Of a stretch of 11,118 bases of DNA, positions 1 to 6,387 are shown one piece after another. The translations under genes and the position numbers were made by a program. The stretch comes from an uncultured Bacilli bacterium. Lineage in GTDB: Bacteria; Bacillota_I; Bacilli_A; RF39; UBA660. Positions within the stretch are counted from its first letter, which is position 1, and the number at the start of each line of letters is the position of its first letter. A model generated the notes under the pieces. The model made no database searches. It saw only the letters and a program-made list of their open reading frames with translations, and was not told the DNA's origin. The stretch spans positions 1 to 11,118 of the forward strand of contig CAKOSO010000010.1 of the NCBI GenBank assembly GCA_934102355.1. Direction: 5' to 3'.

Positions 1-515
1 GACTTAGGATTGTAATCAGTTGCTGTTGCAATAAATAAATCAGTGATTTTTTGGTATGCCATTCTTTCACTTACTCTGATTGTTTTGATTCGTTCTAATA
101 ATTCATCAAAATACTTCGTATCATATTTATTTCCATTTATAAAACGTTCATCATTTAATGCAAAACCTTTGGTTATATATTCTTTTAATATTTTTGTTGC
201 CCATATTCTAAATTCTGTTGCTTTTTTAGAATTAATTCTATATCCAACAGCAATTATAGCATCAAGACTATAAACTTCAGTATTATAATTTTTTCCGTCA
301 GGTGCAGTTATTTCCATTTTGGAAACAACTGAATTTTTATCTAATTCGTTTTCTTCAAATATATTTTTTAAATGTTTTGATATTGCTGGTACTCCAACAT
401 CGAAAACTTTTGACATTCCTTTTTGTGATAACCATAAAGTTTCATCTTTATAAATAGCATCTACTACAATATTACCTGCACTATTTTTATATATAATTAA
501 TTTATTATCTTCCAT
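1..515 (-). CDS. rhuM: RhuM family protein, N-terminal part (cut by window edge)
   Basis: The open frame starts at the ATG at 515-513 behind a good ribosome site (AGGAGAG) and is still open at base 1, giving 171 residues. RhuM proteins are usually about twice this long, so roughly the C-terminal half is missing. Visible family signatures are an HTH-like segment at residues 28-53 (WLSQKGMSKVFDV, then AISKHLKNIF), the block ENELDKNSVVSKME (56-69), YSLDAIIAVGYRINSK (82-97), FRIWATKILKEYITKGFAL (102-120) and YFDELLERIKTIR (135-147). RhuM was named from Salmonella pathogenicity island 3. Homologues are common accessory genes, often near type I restriction loci, and their biochemical role is unclear; the HTH suggests DNA binding, which is inference. 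Family assignment is confident from the block order; any function is not. Confidence 0.9.
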   Translation of the reverse strand, partial: MEDNKLIIYKNSAGNIVVDAIYKDETLWLSQKGMSKVFDVGVPAISKHLKNIFEENELDKNSVVSKMEITAPDGKNYNTEVYSLDAIIAVGYRINSKKATEFRIWATKILKEYITKGFALNDERFINGNKYDTKYFDELLERIKTIRVSERMAYQKITDLFIATATDYNPK

Positions 516-666
516 CAATACTCTCCTTTCCTTTAGTTTTTCATAAGTCATACACTTATCAATTTAAATTAAAATTTATTAAAAAATGCCCCAAAATGTA
601 AAAAGCATTTAGTAAAAATTCCTTTTATTTTCAAGTATTCAAGTGTGTTTTTTCATAACTCCCCAC

Positions 667-699
667 TTACCAATTGATGTTTGTTTTATTTTCATCCAT
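667..699 (-). other. 10-codon reading frame with strong SD: leader peptide or gene relic
   Basis: ATG at 699 is preceded at 707-716 by AAAAGGAGTT, a better ribosome site than several real genes here have. The frame reads MDENKTNINW and then stops. It lies between the putative promoter and rhuM. It could be a translated leader, or the first codons of a lost gene. RbgA/YlqF GTPases begin with a short leader followed by an INWYPGHM-like motif, and an in-phase-looking ATG-AAA-AAA lies 13 bases after the Trp codon, one base off the spacing such a gene would have. This resemblance is short and unproven. Confidence 0.3.
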
Positions 700-745
700 T
701 TGGATCAACTCCTTTTATTTTTTAATTATATATTATTTTTATCAT

Positions 746-786
746 AAACTGTTATTACCAGTTTAATGTTTGTTATTAAAAACAAA
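746..786. repeat. Two adjacent short inverted repeats in the rhuM leader
   Basis: AAACTG (746-751) pairs with CAGTTT (759-764) across 7 bases, and TTTGTT (769-774) pairs with AACAAA (781-786) across 6. Both lie just downstream of the minus-strand promoter candidate at 801-833, so they could be an operator pair or two hairpins at the 5' end of the rhuM leader RNA. Neither is followed by a T run on the minus strand, so they do not look like terminators. Short AT-rich palindromes arise easily by chance. Confidence 0.35.
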
Positions 787-800
787 ACTATGTTTTTTAT

Positions 801-833
801 ATTATATCATATTTTTTCATTCTTTAGATACAA
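801..833 (-). promoter_or_regulatory. Promoter candidate for the rhuM leader
   Basis: On the minus strand TTGTAT (-35, 828-833) is followed after 16 bases by TATGAT (806-811). TATAAT at 801-806 overlaps it, but the spacing to the -35 is then 21. It would start transcription near 795, upstream of the 10-codon frame and rhuM. Confidence 0.45.
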
Positions 834-872
834 TAATAATTTATGATTTTTAATGACAAAAAAAACTTCGTT

Positions 873-901
873 TTGTAATCAATAGAGTCTTTTAGTATCA
901 T
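873..901 (+). promoter_or_regulatory. Weak promoter candidate for folD
   Basis: TTGTAA (873-878) and TATCAT (896-901) are separated by 17 bases on the folD strand. Other -10-like hexamers nearer the gene (TATACT at 938-943, TATAAT at 966-971) lack a matching -35, so the true start site is uncertain. Confidence 0.3.
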
Positions 902-987
902 ATAAGAATATGTTTTTTTAATTTTATTAAAATAATTTATACTATCTTTGAGTTAATTTTTATTTTATAATAAAGTCGGTGATTGAA

Positions 988-1830
988 ATGAATTTACTAG
1001 ATGGTAAGCAAGCTAAAGCTAAAATACTAGAGTCTTTAAAGGAAAAAACAAATAAATTAGATACTAGATTAGGTTTTGTCGTAATTCAAATTGGTGAGGA
1101 TCCTGCTAGTAGTATTTATAATAATCAAAAAGAAAAAATGGCTCATTTTCTTAATTATGATTTTAAAAATATTAAGCTAGCAGAAACTGTTAGTGAAGAA
1201 GAAGTTATTGGTTTAATAAATACTTTAAACAATGATGATACGGTAGATGGTATATTAGTTCAAATGCCTATTCCTAAGCCTTTAAATGCTAAAAGAATTC
1301 AAAATGCTATTCATTTCTTAAAAGATGTTGATGGATTAACTGATGTAAATGCTGGCAAATTAGTTCATGATAATGATGCTTTAGTACCTTGCACTCCTGC
1401 TGGTGTTTTAGATTTATTAAATCTTAATAATATAGAAGTCAGTGGTAAAAATGTTGTTATTATAGGTAGAAGTAATTTAGTTGGTAAACCCCTTGCTACT
1501 CTTTTATCTAATCATAATGCTACTGTAACTTTGTGTCACTCTAAAACTAATAATTTAAAAGAACATACAAGATTAGCAGATATTCTAATTGTTGCTATTG
1601 GTAAACCTAATTTTATAACTAAGGATTATGTTAAGGATGGTAGTGTTGTAATTGATGTGGGAATTAATCGTTTAGAAAAAAATAAGTTATGTGGTGATGT
1701 TGATTTTGATTCTGTTGCACCTATTGTATCTTATATAACTCCTGTTCCTGGTGGTGTTGGTCCTATGACAGTTGCTCATCTTGCTAAAAACATTTATAAA
1801 GCTCATATTTTAAGAACAAAACAATTATAA
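988..1830 (+). CDS. folD: Bifunctional methylenetetrahydrofolate dehydrogenase/cyclohydrolase FolD
   Basis: FolD oxidises 5,10-methylene-THF with NADP and hydrolyses the methenyl product to 10-formyl-THF, supplying one-carbon units for purines and formyl-Met in the cytosol. The 280-residue protein is full length for the family. Visible signatures are the active-site Y44-xxx-K48 in SSIYNNQK, DGILVQMPIP (87-96), KDVDG around D116, PCTPAGV (134-140), the dinucleotide-binding GRSNLVGKP (160-168) and the C-terminal PVPGGVGPMTVAHL (252-265). I chose ATG 988 because GGTGA at 978-982 sits five bases upstream as a ribosome site and MNLLDGK matches the usual FolD beginning. A GTG three codons earlier (979) has no ribosome site of its own. 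The gene stands alone on the plus strand and runs convergent to the carboxypeptidase gene. Confidence 0.97.
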   Translation: MNLLDGKQAKAKILESLKEKTNKLDTRLGFVVIQIGEDPASSIYNNQKEKMAHFLNYDFKNIKLAETVSEEEVIGLINTLNNDDTVDGILVQMPIPKPLNAKRIQNAIHFLKDVDGLTDVNAGKLVHDNDALVPCTPAGVLDLLNLNNIEVSGKNVVIIGRSNLVGKPLATLLSNHNATVTLCHSKTNNLKEHTRLADILIVAIGKPNFITKDYVKDGSVVIDVGINRLEKNKLCGDVDFDSVAPIVSYITPVPGGVGPMTVAHLAKNIYKAHILRTKQL

Positions 1831-1876
1831 GTGAAAGAATGCTAATTTTTTCTCTTTTTAGAAGTAAATTTAATAT

Positions 1877-1912
1877 AAAAAGGATATAAATGTTAATGTT
1901 TATATCTTTTTT
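1877..1912. terminator. Bidirectional terminator between folD and the carboxypeptidase gene
   Basis: A 14-base arm (877-890 of this kilobase, AAAAAGGATATAAA at 1877-1890) pairs with TTTATATCTTTTTT (1899-1912) across an 8-base loop, with one G-U pair. The arms carry A and T runs on their outer ends, so the hairpin has a U tail in either direction. It lies in the short gap between two convergent genes. Confidence 0.8.
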
Positions 1913-1924
1913 AAAATGATTTTA

Positions 1925-2992
1925 TTATTTATTAGTTTGTTTTTCAATGTAAAATGCATAGTATTCTTCTAATGATATACCTTCTTCAAATATTTTTTGG
2001 GCCACTTCAGTACCAACATATCTATAATGCCAAGGTTCATATTTGTAACCAGTTATATCTTCTTTTTCTTTTGGGTACCTTAGAATAAAGCCATATTTAT
2101 ATGCATTTTTTGCTAACCAATCATAAGCTTCTTCGTTATTCTTTGCAGGATATCTATCTAAATCTAACGCTAATCCTGTTTGATGTTCTGAATATCCTGG
2201 TCTAGCTGCATAAGCATCAGCATATTCAATTCCATAATTGTCTTTTCTATAGCTCCATAATTCATCTTGACTTTCATAACTTCTATAGCTAGAGTTAATG
2301 ATTAATTGAAGATTTTCTAATTTTGCATCATTATACATTTTAATAAATGCATCTAAAACTTCTTTTCTACATGAGTTACCATAATATGCATATGTTGAAT
2401 TTACATCAACTAGATCTGATGGAACATAACTTTTGTCCAAATAATAATATTTATTAACGATCATATTATAATCATCTGAAATGTTTGTGGCTTTAGAATT
2501 TAAATAATAGTCATAATCTCTATTTGAGTTTATTTTTGATATAGTATTATTATAATCATTACTATCATAATTCATATACCTATCTAATCTAGATTTTATA
2601 AAATATTTTTCATGAATTATAGATACTAGTTTTTCTGAATATGAATAGTTAATATCATTGTTTATGATGTATATAACTTCATCAATATTATAATCTGTTT
2701 TTATTTTGCTTATGTAATCTATATATTTTTCTAGATTCTCATTTTTAAAATCATCTTTTGATATAAGATCTATAATGTAATTTAAATGTTCATGTTCTGT
2801 AAGATATTTAAGACTGTCTTTTGGTAGATTTTCATATAATATACTTATCTCTTTTTTATCATACCCTATGTCATGTAATTTAAATTTAATAATATTTTTA
2901 AAATATATGGTTAGTCCTGTAGCTATAAGAACGATAGATGTTAATATAATAGTTAATAATATTTTTGCCTTTTTACTTAATTTTTGTTTCAT
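1925..2992 (-). CDS. Membrane-anchored D-alanyl-D-alanine carboxypeptidase (VanY/M15B family)
   Basis: This enzyme family cleaves the terminal D-Ala from peptidoglycan stem peptides outside the membrane, using zinc. From ATG 2992 the protein has 355 residues: a lysine-rich start, one membrane segment at about 10-32, a helical Asn/Tyr-rich linker (about 33-195), and the catalytic domain. There NSSYRSYESQ (233-242) precedes the zinc motif SEHQTGLALD (268-277; H270, D277), and EPWHYRYVG holds the third ligand H322. I prefer 2992 because GGAG (3002-3005) sits nine bases upstream; the ATG at 3007 has no ribosome site. The VanY name marks the fold only: no vanRS, vanA or vanX neighbour is present, so a housekeeping wall-trimming role is more likely than glycopeptide resistance. 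The linker between membrane segment and catalytic domain is long and unlike any domain I can name. Confidence 0.92.
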   Translation of the reverse strand: MKQKLSKKAKILLTIILTSIVLIATGLTIYFKNIIKFKLHDIGYDKKEISILYENLPKDSLKYLTEHEHLNYIIDLISKDDFKNENLEKYIDYISKIKTDYNIDEVIYIINNDINYSYSEKLVSIIHEKYFIKSRLDRYMNYDSNDYNNTISKINSNRDYDYYLNSKATNISDDYNMIVNKYYYLDKSYVPSDLVDVNSTYAYYGNSCRKEVLDAFIKMYNDAKLENLQLIINSSYRSYESQDELWSYRKDNYGIEYADAYAARPGYSEHQTGLALDLDRYPAKNNEEAYDWLAKNAYKYGFILRYPKEKEDITGYKYEPWHYRYVGTEVAQKIFEEGISLEEYYAFYIEKQTNK

Positions 2993-3036
2993 AATTAAAT
3001 ACTCCATTGCTATATATTTTCTTATCTTATGGTAAT

Positions 3037-3065
3037 ATAATATCGCATAAATAGATTAATTTCTA
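3037..3065 (-). promoter_or_regulatory. Promoter candidate for the carboxypeptidase gene
   Basis: TAGAAA (3060-3065) and TATTAT (3037-3042) are 17 bases apart on the minus strand, about 45 bases before the chosen ATG. No good terminator separates this gene from the five-gene operon upstream, so readthrough is also possible. Confidence 0.4.
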
Positions 3066-3073
3066 CCTATTTA
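3048..3073. repeat. Inverted repeat overlapping the promoter
   Basis: TAAATAG (3048-3054) and CTATTTA (3067-3073) are perfect inverted arms 12 bases apart. They bracket the -35 hexamer and part of the spacer of the promoter candidate for the carboxypeptidase. It may be an operator or the weak 3' hairpin of the operon; there is no U tail, so terminator function is doubtful. Confidence 0.35.
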
Positions 3074-3083
3074 AGTATTTTGT

Positions 3084-3287
3084 TTATCTTTTATTAAATA
3101 TAATTGTTTGTTCTTTGATTGATATTTTACCTACTTCATATCCATATTCTTTTAATTCTTTTTTGTATTTTAAGAATGAATGATCTATTCTAAAACCTAA
3201 AATGTTTATTATTTCTTCATAACTCAATTTATAATTATCTTTATTATTATTCTTTAAATAATTCCATAATGGTTCATATTTACTCAT
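3084..3287 (-). CDS. Small conserved protein, 67 residues, function unknown
   Basis: The ATG at 3287 has GAGG (3296-3299) eight bases upstream, and the gene begins 18 bases after the Nudix stop, so it is the last gene of the operon. The protein is soluble and charged with no cysteines, signal or membrane segment. It begins MSKYEPLWNYLKNN and continues with YEEIINILGF and a KKELKEYGYEVGKISIKE block. I recall similar small proteins of about this size in gut Bacillota, and the pattern PLWNYL followed by a helix ending ILGF resembles the DUF7662 group, but this is from memory. A small winged-helix-like fold is plausible. No function can be assigned; the position suggests it is made together with the nucleotide-handling enzymes. 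Confidence 0.8.
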   Translation of the reverse strand: MSKYEPLWNYLKNNNKDNYKLSYEEIINILGFRIDHSFLKYKKELKEYGYEVGKISIKEQTIIFNKR

Positions 3288-3305
3288 TTTTAACGCCTCT
3301 TTTTA

Positions 3306-3929
3306 TTAATCAAATTTAACTGTCCAATTTTCATCTTTGTATGCTTCGAAACACATTTTTATTTGCTCCTTAGTATTTTTTTCTTCTGCTAACTTTGGTA
3401 ATTTATTCAAATCAAAGTATTTTATTTCAGTAGTTTCTATATTTTTCTTAAAGTTTCCACCAGTAGCTTCACATAAAATAAATATCTTACAGATTCCATA
3501 TGCATATGGGGGCTTATTGTGTTTGTTTCTATCCTGAATTGCTACTATTCTTTTTGTAATGCAATCTAGTCCAGTTTCTTCTTTTACCTCTTTGACTGTA
3601 TTACTTCCAACTGACTCTAACACATCACACCATCCACCAGGCAATGACCATGAATCATTATTTTCATGTACTAACAAGATTTTATCATTTTTAAATATTG
3701 CAGCTCTTGTATCTATTTTTGGAGTTTGATAACCTGTTTCATTACAAAATAATTCTTTTACTTTTGCAAGTGAAGTTGTTGTTTTCATACTTATCATTTC
3801 TGCAGAAATATCTCTTAATCTTTGATATCTTTCTATGTCGTATGGATTATTTGTATATGCAAGACCTGCTTGTGCTAAACTTTGAATCTCAATTGCTAAT
3901 TCTAACCATTTTTCCATATATATTTTCAT
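3306..3929 (-). CDS. Nudix hydrolase with Nudix_N domain (ADP-ribose pyrophosphatase-like)
   Basis: Nudix enzymes hydrolyse nucleoside diphosphates linked to another group. This 207-residue protein has the two-part layout of the Nudix_N group: an N-terminal helical domain (about 1-65, EKWLELAIEIQSLAQAGLAY and YDIERYQRLRDISAEM) followed by a Nudix domain. The Nudix box runs from G99 to L121: G99, E105, then K113-E114 and E117-E118-T119-G120-L121, preceded by WSLPGG. The box normally has Arg where K113 stands, a mild substitution; the metal-binding glutamates are all there. Family relatives act on ADP-ribose or similar dinucleotides; the substrate here is unknown. AAAGGA lies just before ATG 3929 with short spacing; ATG 3917 is a less likely alternative. 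It sits 18 bases after the DUF1697 gene. Confidence 0.92.
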   Translation of the reverse strand: MKIYMEKWLELAIEIQSLAQAGLAYTNNPYDIERYQRLRDISAEMISMKTTTSLAKVKELFCNETGYQTPKIDTRAAIFKNDKILLVHENNDSWSLPGGWCDVLESVGSNTVKEVKEETGLDCITKRIVAIQDRNKHNKPPYAYGICKIFILCEATGGNFKKNIETTEIKYFDLNKLPKLAEEKNTKEQIKMCFEAYKDENWTVKFD

Positions 3930-3947
3930 CTTTCCTTTAAAGTTTTA

Positions 3948-4493
3948 TTATTTACTAGATAATTCTAATAACTTTTTAACTGTATTTGCTGTTCTTATTG
4001 TTATTTTATCTTTAATGTTTGTATTTGCTGTTTTCGGCCACCAGTTTGTTTTTTGATAGTATTTTAAAATATACGACCAAAAGATAATATTTTTGTATTC
4101 TGATATTTTTTCTAAGTCTTCTTTAGGAGCACCAATAGTATTATATATTTCTTCATATGTTGCTGGTGGAATAATAAAAATTATATTATCATATATTTCT
4201 TTATTATCAGTTCCCCACCATTTTGGACTGTTATCTAATATACATTTAAGTTCTTCTTTTGTCGTAATAAAAACTGGTATAGAATAATTAAATTTATTCT
4301 TTATCATCATTTGTATCTTTTCTGTTATTTGTTTTTTATCATTTATGTTGCTTTCAAATATAACATTACCACTGTTAAGGTGTGTTTTTACTTCTTTATA
4401 CCCTATTTCTTCAAATCCAATTTTTAATTCATTCATTGATATTTTGTTTTTACCACTTATATTTATTCCTCTTAATAGTGCTATGTATTTCAT
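3948..4493 (-). CDS. DUF1697 family protein
   Basis: The 181-residue protein carries the DUF1697 hallmarks: YIALLRGINISGKNKISM (3-20), ELKIGFEEIGY, the turn THLNSGNVIFES (37-48), and near the C-terminus the conserved TIRTANTVKKL. Nothing in it suggests a signal peptide or membrane segment, so it is cytosolic. DUF1697 proteins have no established activity; claims of function would be guesswork. The ribosome site is poor (only AGTAGAA before ATG 4493), so translation may depend on coupling to tag, whose stop lies 12 bases upstream. Its place inside a base-repair and nucleotide-hydrolysis operon is the main clue to its role. Confidence 0.9.
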   Translation of the reverse strand: MKYIALLRGINISGKNKISMNELKIGFEEIGYKEVKTHLNSGNVIFESNINDKKQITEKIQMMIKNKFNYSIPVFITTKEELKCILDNSPKWWGTDNKEIYDNIIFIIPPATYEEIYNTIGAPKEDLEKISEYKNIIFWSYILKYYQKTNWWPKTANTNIKDKITIRTANTVKKLLELSSK

Positions 4494-4505
4494 ACGTTTC
4501 TACTT

Positions 4506-5048
4506 TTATTTATCTTTATATAAAAAACATTCTTTGTCATGTGAATAGATTATTCCTATGGCTTGTAAATATGAATATATAATTGTCGAACCGACAAATT
4601 TCATTCCTCTTTTTGTTAAATCATCAGATATTTCATCTGATAGTTTTGAAGTAGTATTTCCTATTTCATATATTACTTTATCATTTGTGTATGTTTTTAA
4701 ATAATTATGAAATGAACCATATTGATTTACTATTTCTTTAAATATTTTAGCGTTGTTAATACTTGCTTTTATTTTTAATTTATTTCTTATTATTCCTTTA
4801 TTTTTTAAAAGACTTTCTATTTTTTCTTCTGTGTATGAGCAGATTTTTTCTAGGCTGAAATCATCATAAGCTTCTTCAAAATTTTCTCTTTTATTTAATA
4901 TACATTCCCATGAAAGCCCTGCTTGAAATGACTCAAGGATAAGCATTTCTAATAAGTATTTATCATCTAAATTTAAAACTCCCCATTCTTTATCATGGTA
5001 TTCTATATATTTATCATTATCTAGGTTACACCATTTGCATCTTTTCAT
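4506..5048 (-). CDS. tag: 3-methyladenine DNA glycosylase I
   Basis: Tag excises 3-methyladenine from alkylated DNA, starting base excision repair in the cytosol. The 180-residue protein is of normal length. It has the zinc ligands of the family: C4 in MKRCKWC, H18 in EYHDKEWG, and H170 with C174 near the C-terminus (SHDKEC). E39 in ESFQAGLSW matches the glutamate that recognises the base, and GMKFVGSTIIYSYLQAIG (near 148-165) is the conserved helical block. The ribosome site AGAAGG before ATG 5048 is contained in the last two Arg codons of the upstream gene, and only four bases separate the two genes, so translation is probably coupled. All recognisable key residues are intact, so I expect an active enzyme. 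Confidence 0.96.
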   Translation of the reverse strand: MKRCKWCNLDNDKYIEYHDKEWGVLNLDDKYLLEMLILESFQAGLSWECILNKRENFEEAYDDFSLEKICSYTEEKIESLLKNKGIIRNKLKIKASINNAKIFKEIVNQYGSFHNYLKTYTNDKVIYEIGNTTSKLSDEISDDLTKRGMKFVGSTIIYSYLQAIGIIYSHDKECFLYKDK

Positions 5049-5052
5049 TATT

Positions 5053-5721
5053 TTACCTTCTTTTTTGAAAGCTTATATTTTTAATATCGTCTTTTTTATA
5101 TCCGCCATTTTCATTTTCTAAATGACTTGAGATAAACTCTACAACATCATCTTCATTCCATTCAATTAATTTCATTTCTTCTTTAGTCAAATCATCACTA
5201 AAGTATTTATCAATATCCTTATATTTAGAAATTGAATTTAGTGGATATCCTGGGTTTATTTTATCTGATTTAGTATTTACCATGAAAAAGTTATCTTTGC
5301 TCCATGTATACGTGCTTTCTTTACCGTTTTCATCTATCAATGCTAAACCATATATCCATTTACAATTTATTTTCCCATTTTTACCATACTGATTTACCAA
5401 GTTTGTGTAGTGTTCAATCATTTCTTCATCATTTAATGTTTTACCATTTACTCTTCTTACATATAGTCCAGGTTGTTTATCTTCTGGAACATTTTCTAAG
5501 TATAGTGTATCATCCATACCTATAGTTGGCATGTGTGTTTTTTTAAAGCATTCTCTTGCTTTAATAGATGCGTTTTCTATAGCTGTTTTGCCAGTTTCTT
5601 CAACGTTTAAATTAATATTTAGGTCTTTTAAAGAAAGAACTTCTATTTGCTTTTCTGCTAATCCTTTAGAAAACCTTTTTGCTTTAGATGCATTACCAGT
5701 TGCAAATACTATTTGTTTCAT
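5053..5721 (-). CDS. Divergent Ham1/ITPase-like nucleoside triphosphate pyrophosphatase
   Basis: The Ham1/RdgB family hydrolyses non-canonical purine NTPs (dITP, XTP) to monophosphates, keeping them out of nucleic acids. This 222-residue member shows the phosphate-binding ATGNASKAKRF (7-17), EETGKTAIENASIKA (41-55) and the acidic GMDDTLYLE (68-76), where D70-D71 correspond to the catalytic aspartates of the usual ADDSGL. It departs from classical members: the serine after the Asp pair is T72, an insertion separates this motif from PGLYVRR (84-90), and at the C-terminus the purine-contacting SHR triad appears as EWN (187-189) in LTKEEMKLIEWNEDD. NPGYPLNS (156-163) replaces the usual GYDPIF. 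The substrate may therefore differ. The ribosome site AAAGGAGG before ATG 5721 is near perfect. It is the first gene of a five-gene operon. Confidence 0.85.
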   Translation of the reverse strand: MKQIVFATGNASKAKRFSKGLAEKQIEVLSLKDLNINLNVEETGKTAIENASIKARECFKKTHMPTIGMDDTLYLENVPEDKQPGLYVRRVNGKTLNDEEMIEHYTNLVNQYGKNGKINCKWIYGLALIDENGKESTYTWSKDNFFMVNTKSDKINPGYPLNSISKYKDIDKYFSDDLTKEEMKLIEWNEDDVVEFISSHLENENGGYKKDDIKNISFQKRR

Positions 5722-5750
5722 ATAATACCTCCTTTAAAACTTTCATTTGT

Positions 5751-5779
5751 ATCATATCACATTATGAGCTTTTATTAAA
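5751..5779 (-). promoter_or_regulatory. Promoter candidate for the five-gene operon
   Basis: TATGAT (5751-5756) with TTTAAT (5774-5779) 17 bases upstream on the minus strand would place the start site about 20-25 bases before the first gene. The -35 is weak. The acetyltransferase stop is only 76 bases upstream with no terminator between, so some transcription may also enter from there. Confidence 0.45.
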
Positions 5780-5797
5780 ACTATCGGTAATGTTTCT

Positions 5798-6298
5798 TTA
5801 TATTATTTTAAAATAGTAATGTATTTGGGATGAACCATCTTTTTTATCTTCATCGACGCTATCTATTTTACCACCTATTTTTTGATAGAATTTTTGAGCA
5901 TTAAAATTATATTTATTACAAGATATAATAAATTCTTTACAGTTATTTTTTTTCATATCTTCATATGCAAATTTAAATGCTGATTTTCCTATACCTTTAT
6001 GTTGATATTCTTTTAATATATAAAATACTCCGATTTCTTGTTTAAAATCTTTATAATTTCTTATTGGACTTCCATATTCAAAATACCCAATTATTTTATT
6101 ATCTATTGTTATTTTGTAAATTTTTTTGGTTTTATCTTTAATTATTTTAATAAATTCATTCTTGTGTTCTTCTATATCAAAATTATCTAATTTATGGTCT
6201 GGATATATTCCCCTATATGTTGTATTCCAACACTTGCATTTAACAAGGGATAACTCTAGTGCATCAGTTTTTTCTGCTAAACTAAACTTATAATTCAT
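5798..6298 (-). CDS. GNAT family N-acetyltransferase
   Basis: This cytosolic 166-residue protein has the layout of acetyl-CoA-dependent N-acetyltransferases. The N-terminal part shows CWNTTYRGIYPDHKLD (23-38), typical of one large uncharacterised GNAT group. The central strand IGVFYILKEYQ leads into the acetyl-CoA pyrophosphate loop Q99-H-K-G-I-G104, and the C-terminal CNKYNFNAQKFYQKIGGK (127-144) is the usual motif B. The acceptor (small amine, antibiotic or protein) cannot be read from sequence. AAGGAGGT precedes ATG 6298 at ideal spacing. The gene diverges from the cadC-cadA unit and sits upstream of the five-gene operon on the same strand, possibly sharing some transcription with it. Confidence 0.93.
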   Translation of the reverse strand: MNYKFSLAEKTDALELSLVKCKCWNTTYRGIYPDHKLDNFDIEEHKNEFIKIIKDKTKKIYKITIDNKIIGYFEYGSPIRNYKDFKQEIGVFYILKEYQHKGIGKSAFKFAYEDMKKNNCKEFIISCNKYNFNAQKFYQKIGGKIDSVDEDKKDGSSQIHYYFKII

Positions 6299-6320
6299 AT
6301 ATACCTCCTTGCTATTTACA

Positions 6321-6329
6321 ATTTTAACA
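6321..6329 (-). promoter_or_regulatory. Extended -10 promoter for the acetyltransferase
   Basis: TGTTAAAAT on the minus strand is a TGn extended -10 element, about 25 bases before the ribosome-binding start. No good -35 lies at the standard distance. It is back to back with the cadC promoter, with its upstream edge about 30 bases from the cadC -35. Confidence 0.45.
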
Positions 6330-6357
6330 CATTGGAATATTTTTGCATAACAAATTA

Positions 6358-6387
6358 TTGACAGTTGAATGTTCGTGCAATTATAAT
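6358..6387 (+). promoter_or_regulatory. Consensus promoter of the cadC-cadA operon
   Basis: TTGACA (6358-6363) and TATAAT (6382-6387) match the sigma-A consensus exactly with an 18-base spacer. Transcription would start near 6394, inside the operator palindrome. This also rules out any cadC start upstream of 6394. Confidence 0.88.

Larger units (their letters stand above)
516..987. other. Gene-poor intergenic region between rhuM and folD
   Basis: This 472-base stretch separates the divergent rhuM and folD genes. It is extremely AT-rich and has stops in all frames. Identifiable contents are a minus-strand promoter candidate, two short hairpins just downstream of that promoter, a 10-codon reading frame with a good ribosome site, and a weaker plus-strand promoter candidate for folD. 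The rhuM transcript would carry an untranslated leader of nearly 300 bases if it starts at the mapped promoter. I see no RNA gene family I recognise here. Confidence 0.7.

Noticed and set aside
43..273. 76-residue open frame on the plus strand
   Set aside because: It is antisense to the RhuM frame, which has clear family blocks and a good ribosome site; the plus-strand product has no recognisable feature.
856..878. ACAAAA / TTTTGT hairpin with a TTCG in the loop
   Set aside because: The closing pair next to TTCG does not form and the stem is only six A/T-rich pairs; it also overlaps the folD -35 candidate, so I do not call a structured RNA.
1925..2992. Vancomycin resistance gene
   Set aside because: The VanY-type fold alone is common in wall metabolism; no ligase, VanX, VanH or two-component regulator gene accompanies it.
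5804..5815. TATTTTAAAATA palindrome as a terminator of the acetyltransferase gene
   Set aside because: It lies inside the last codons of the gene, has no loop or T tail, and is a simple A/T palindrome expected by chance here.
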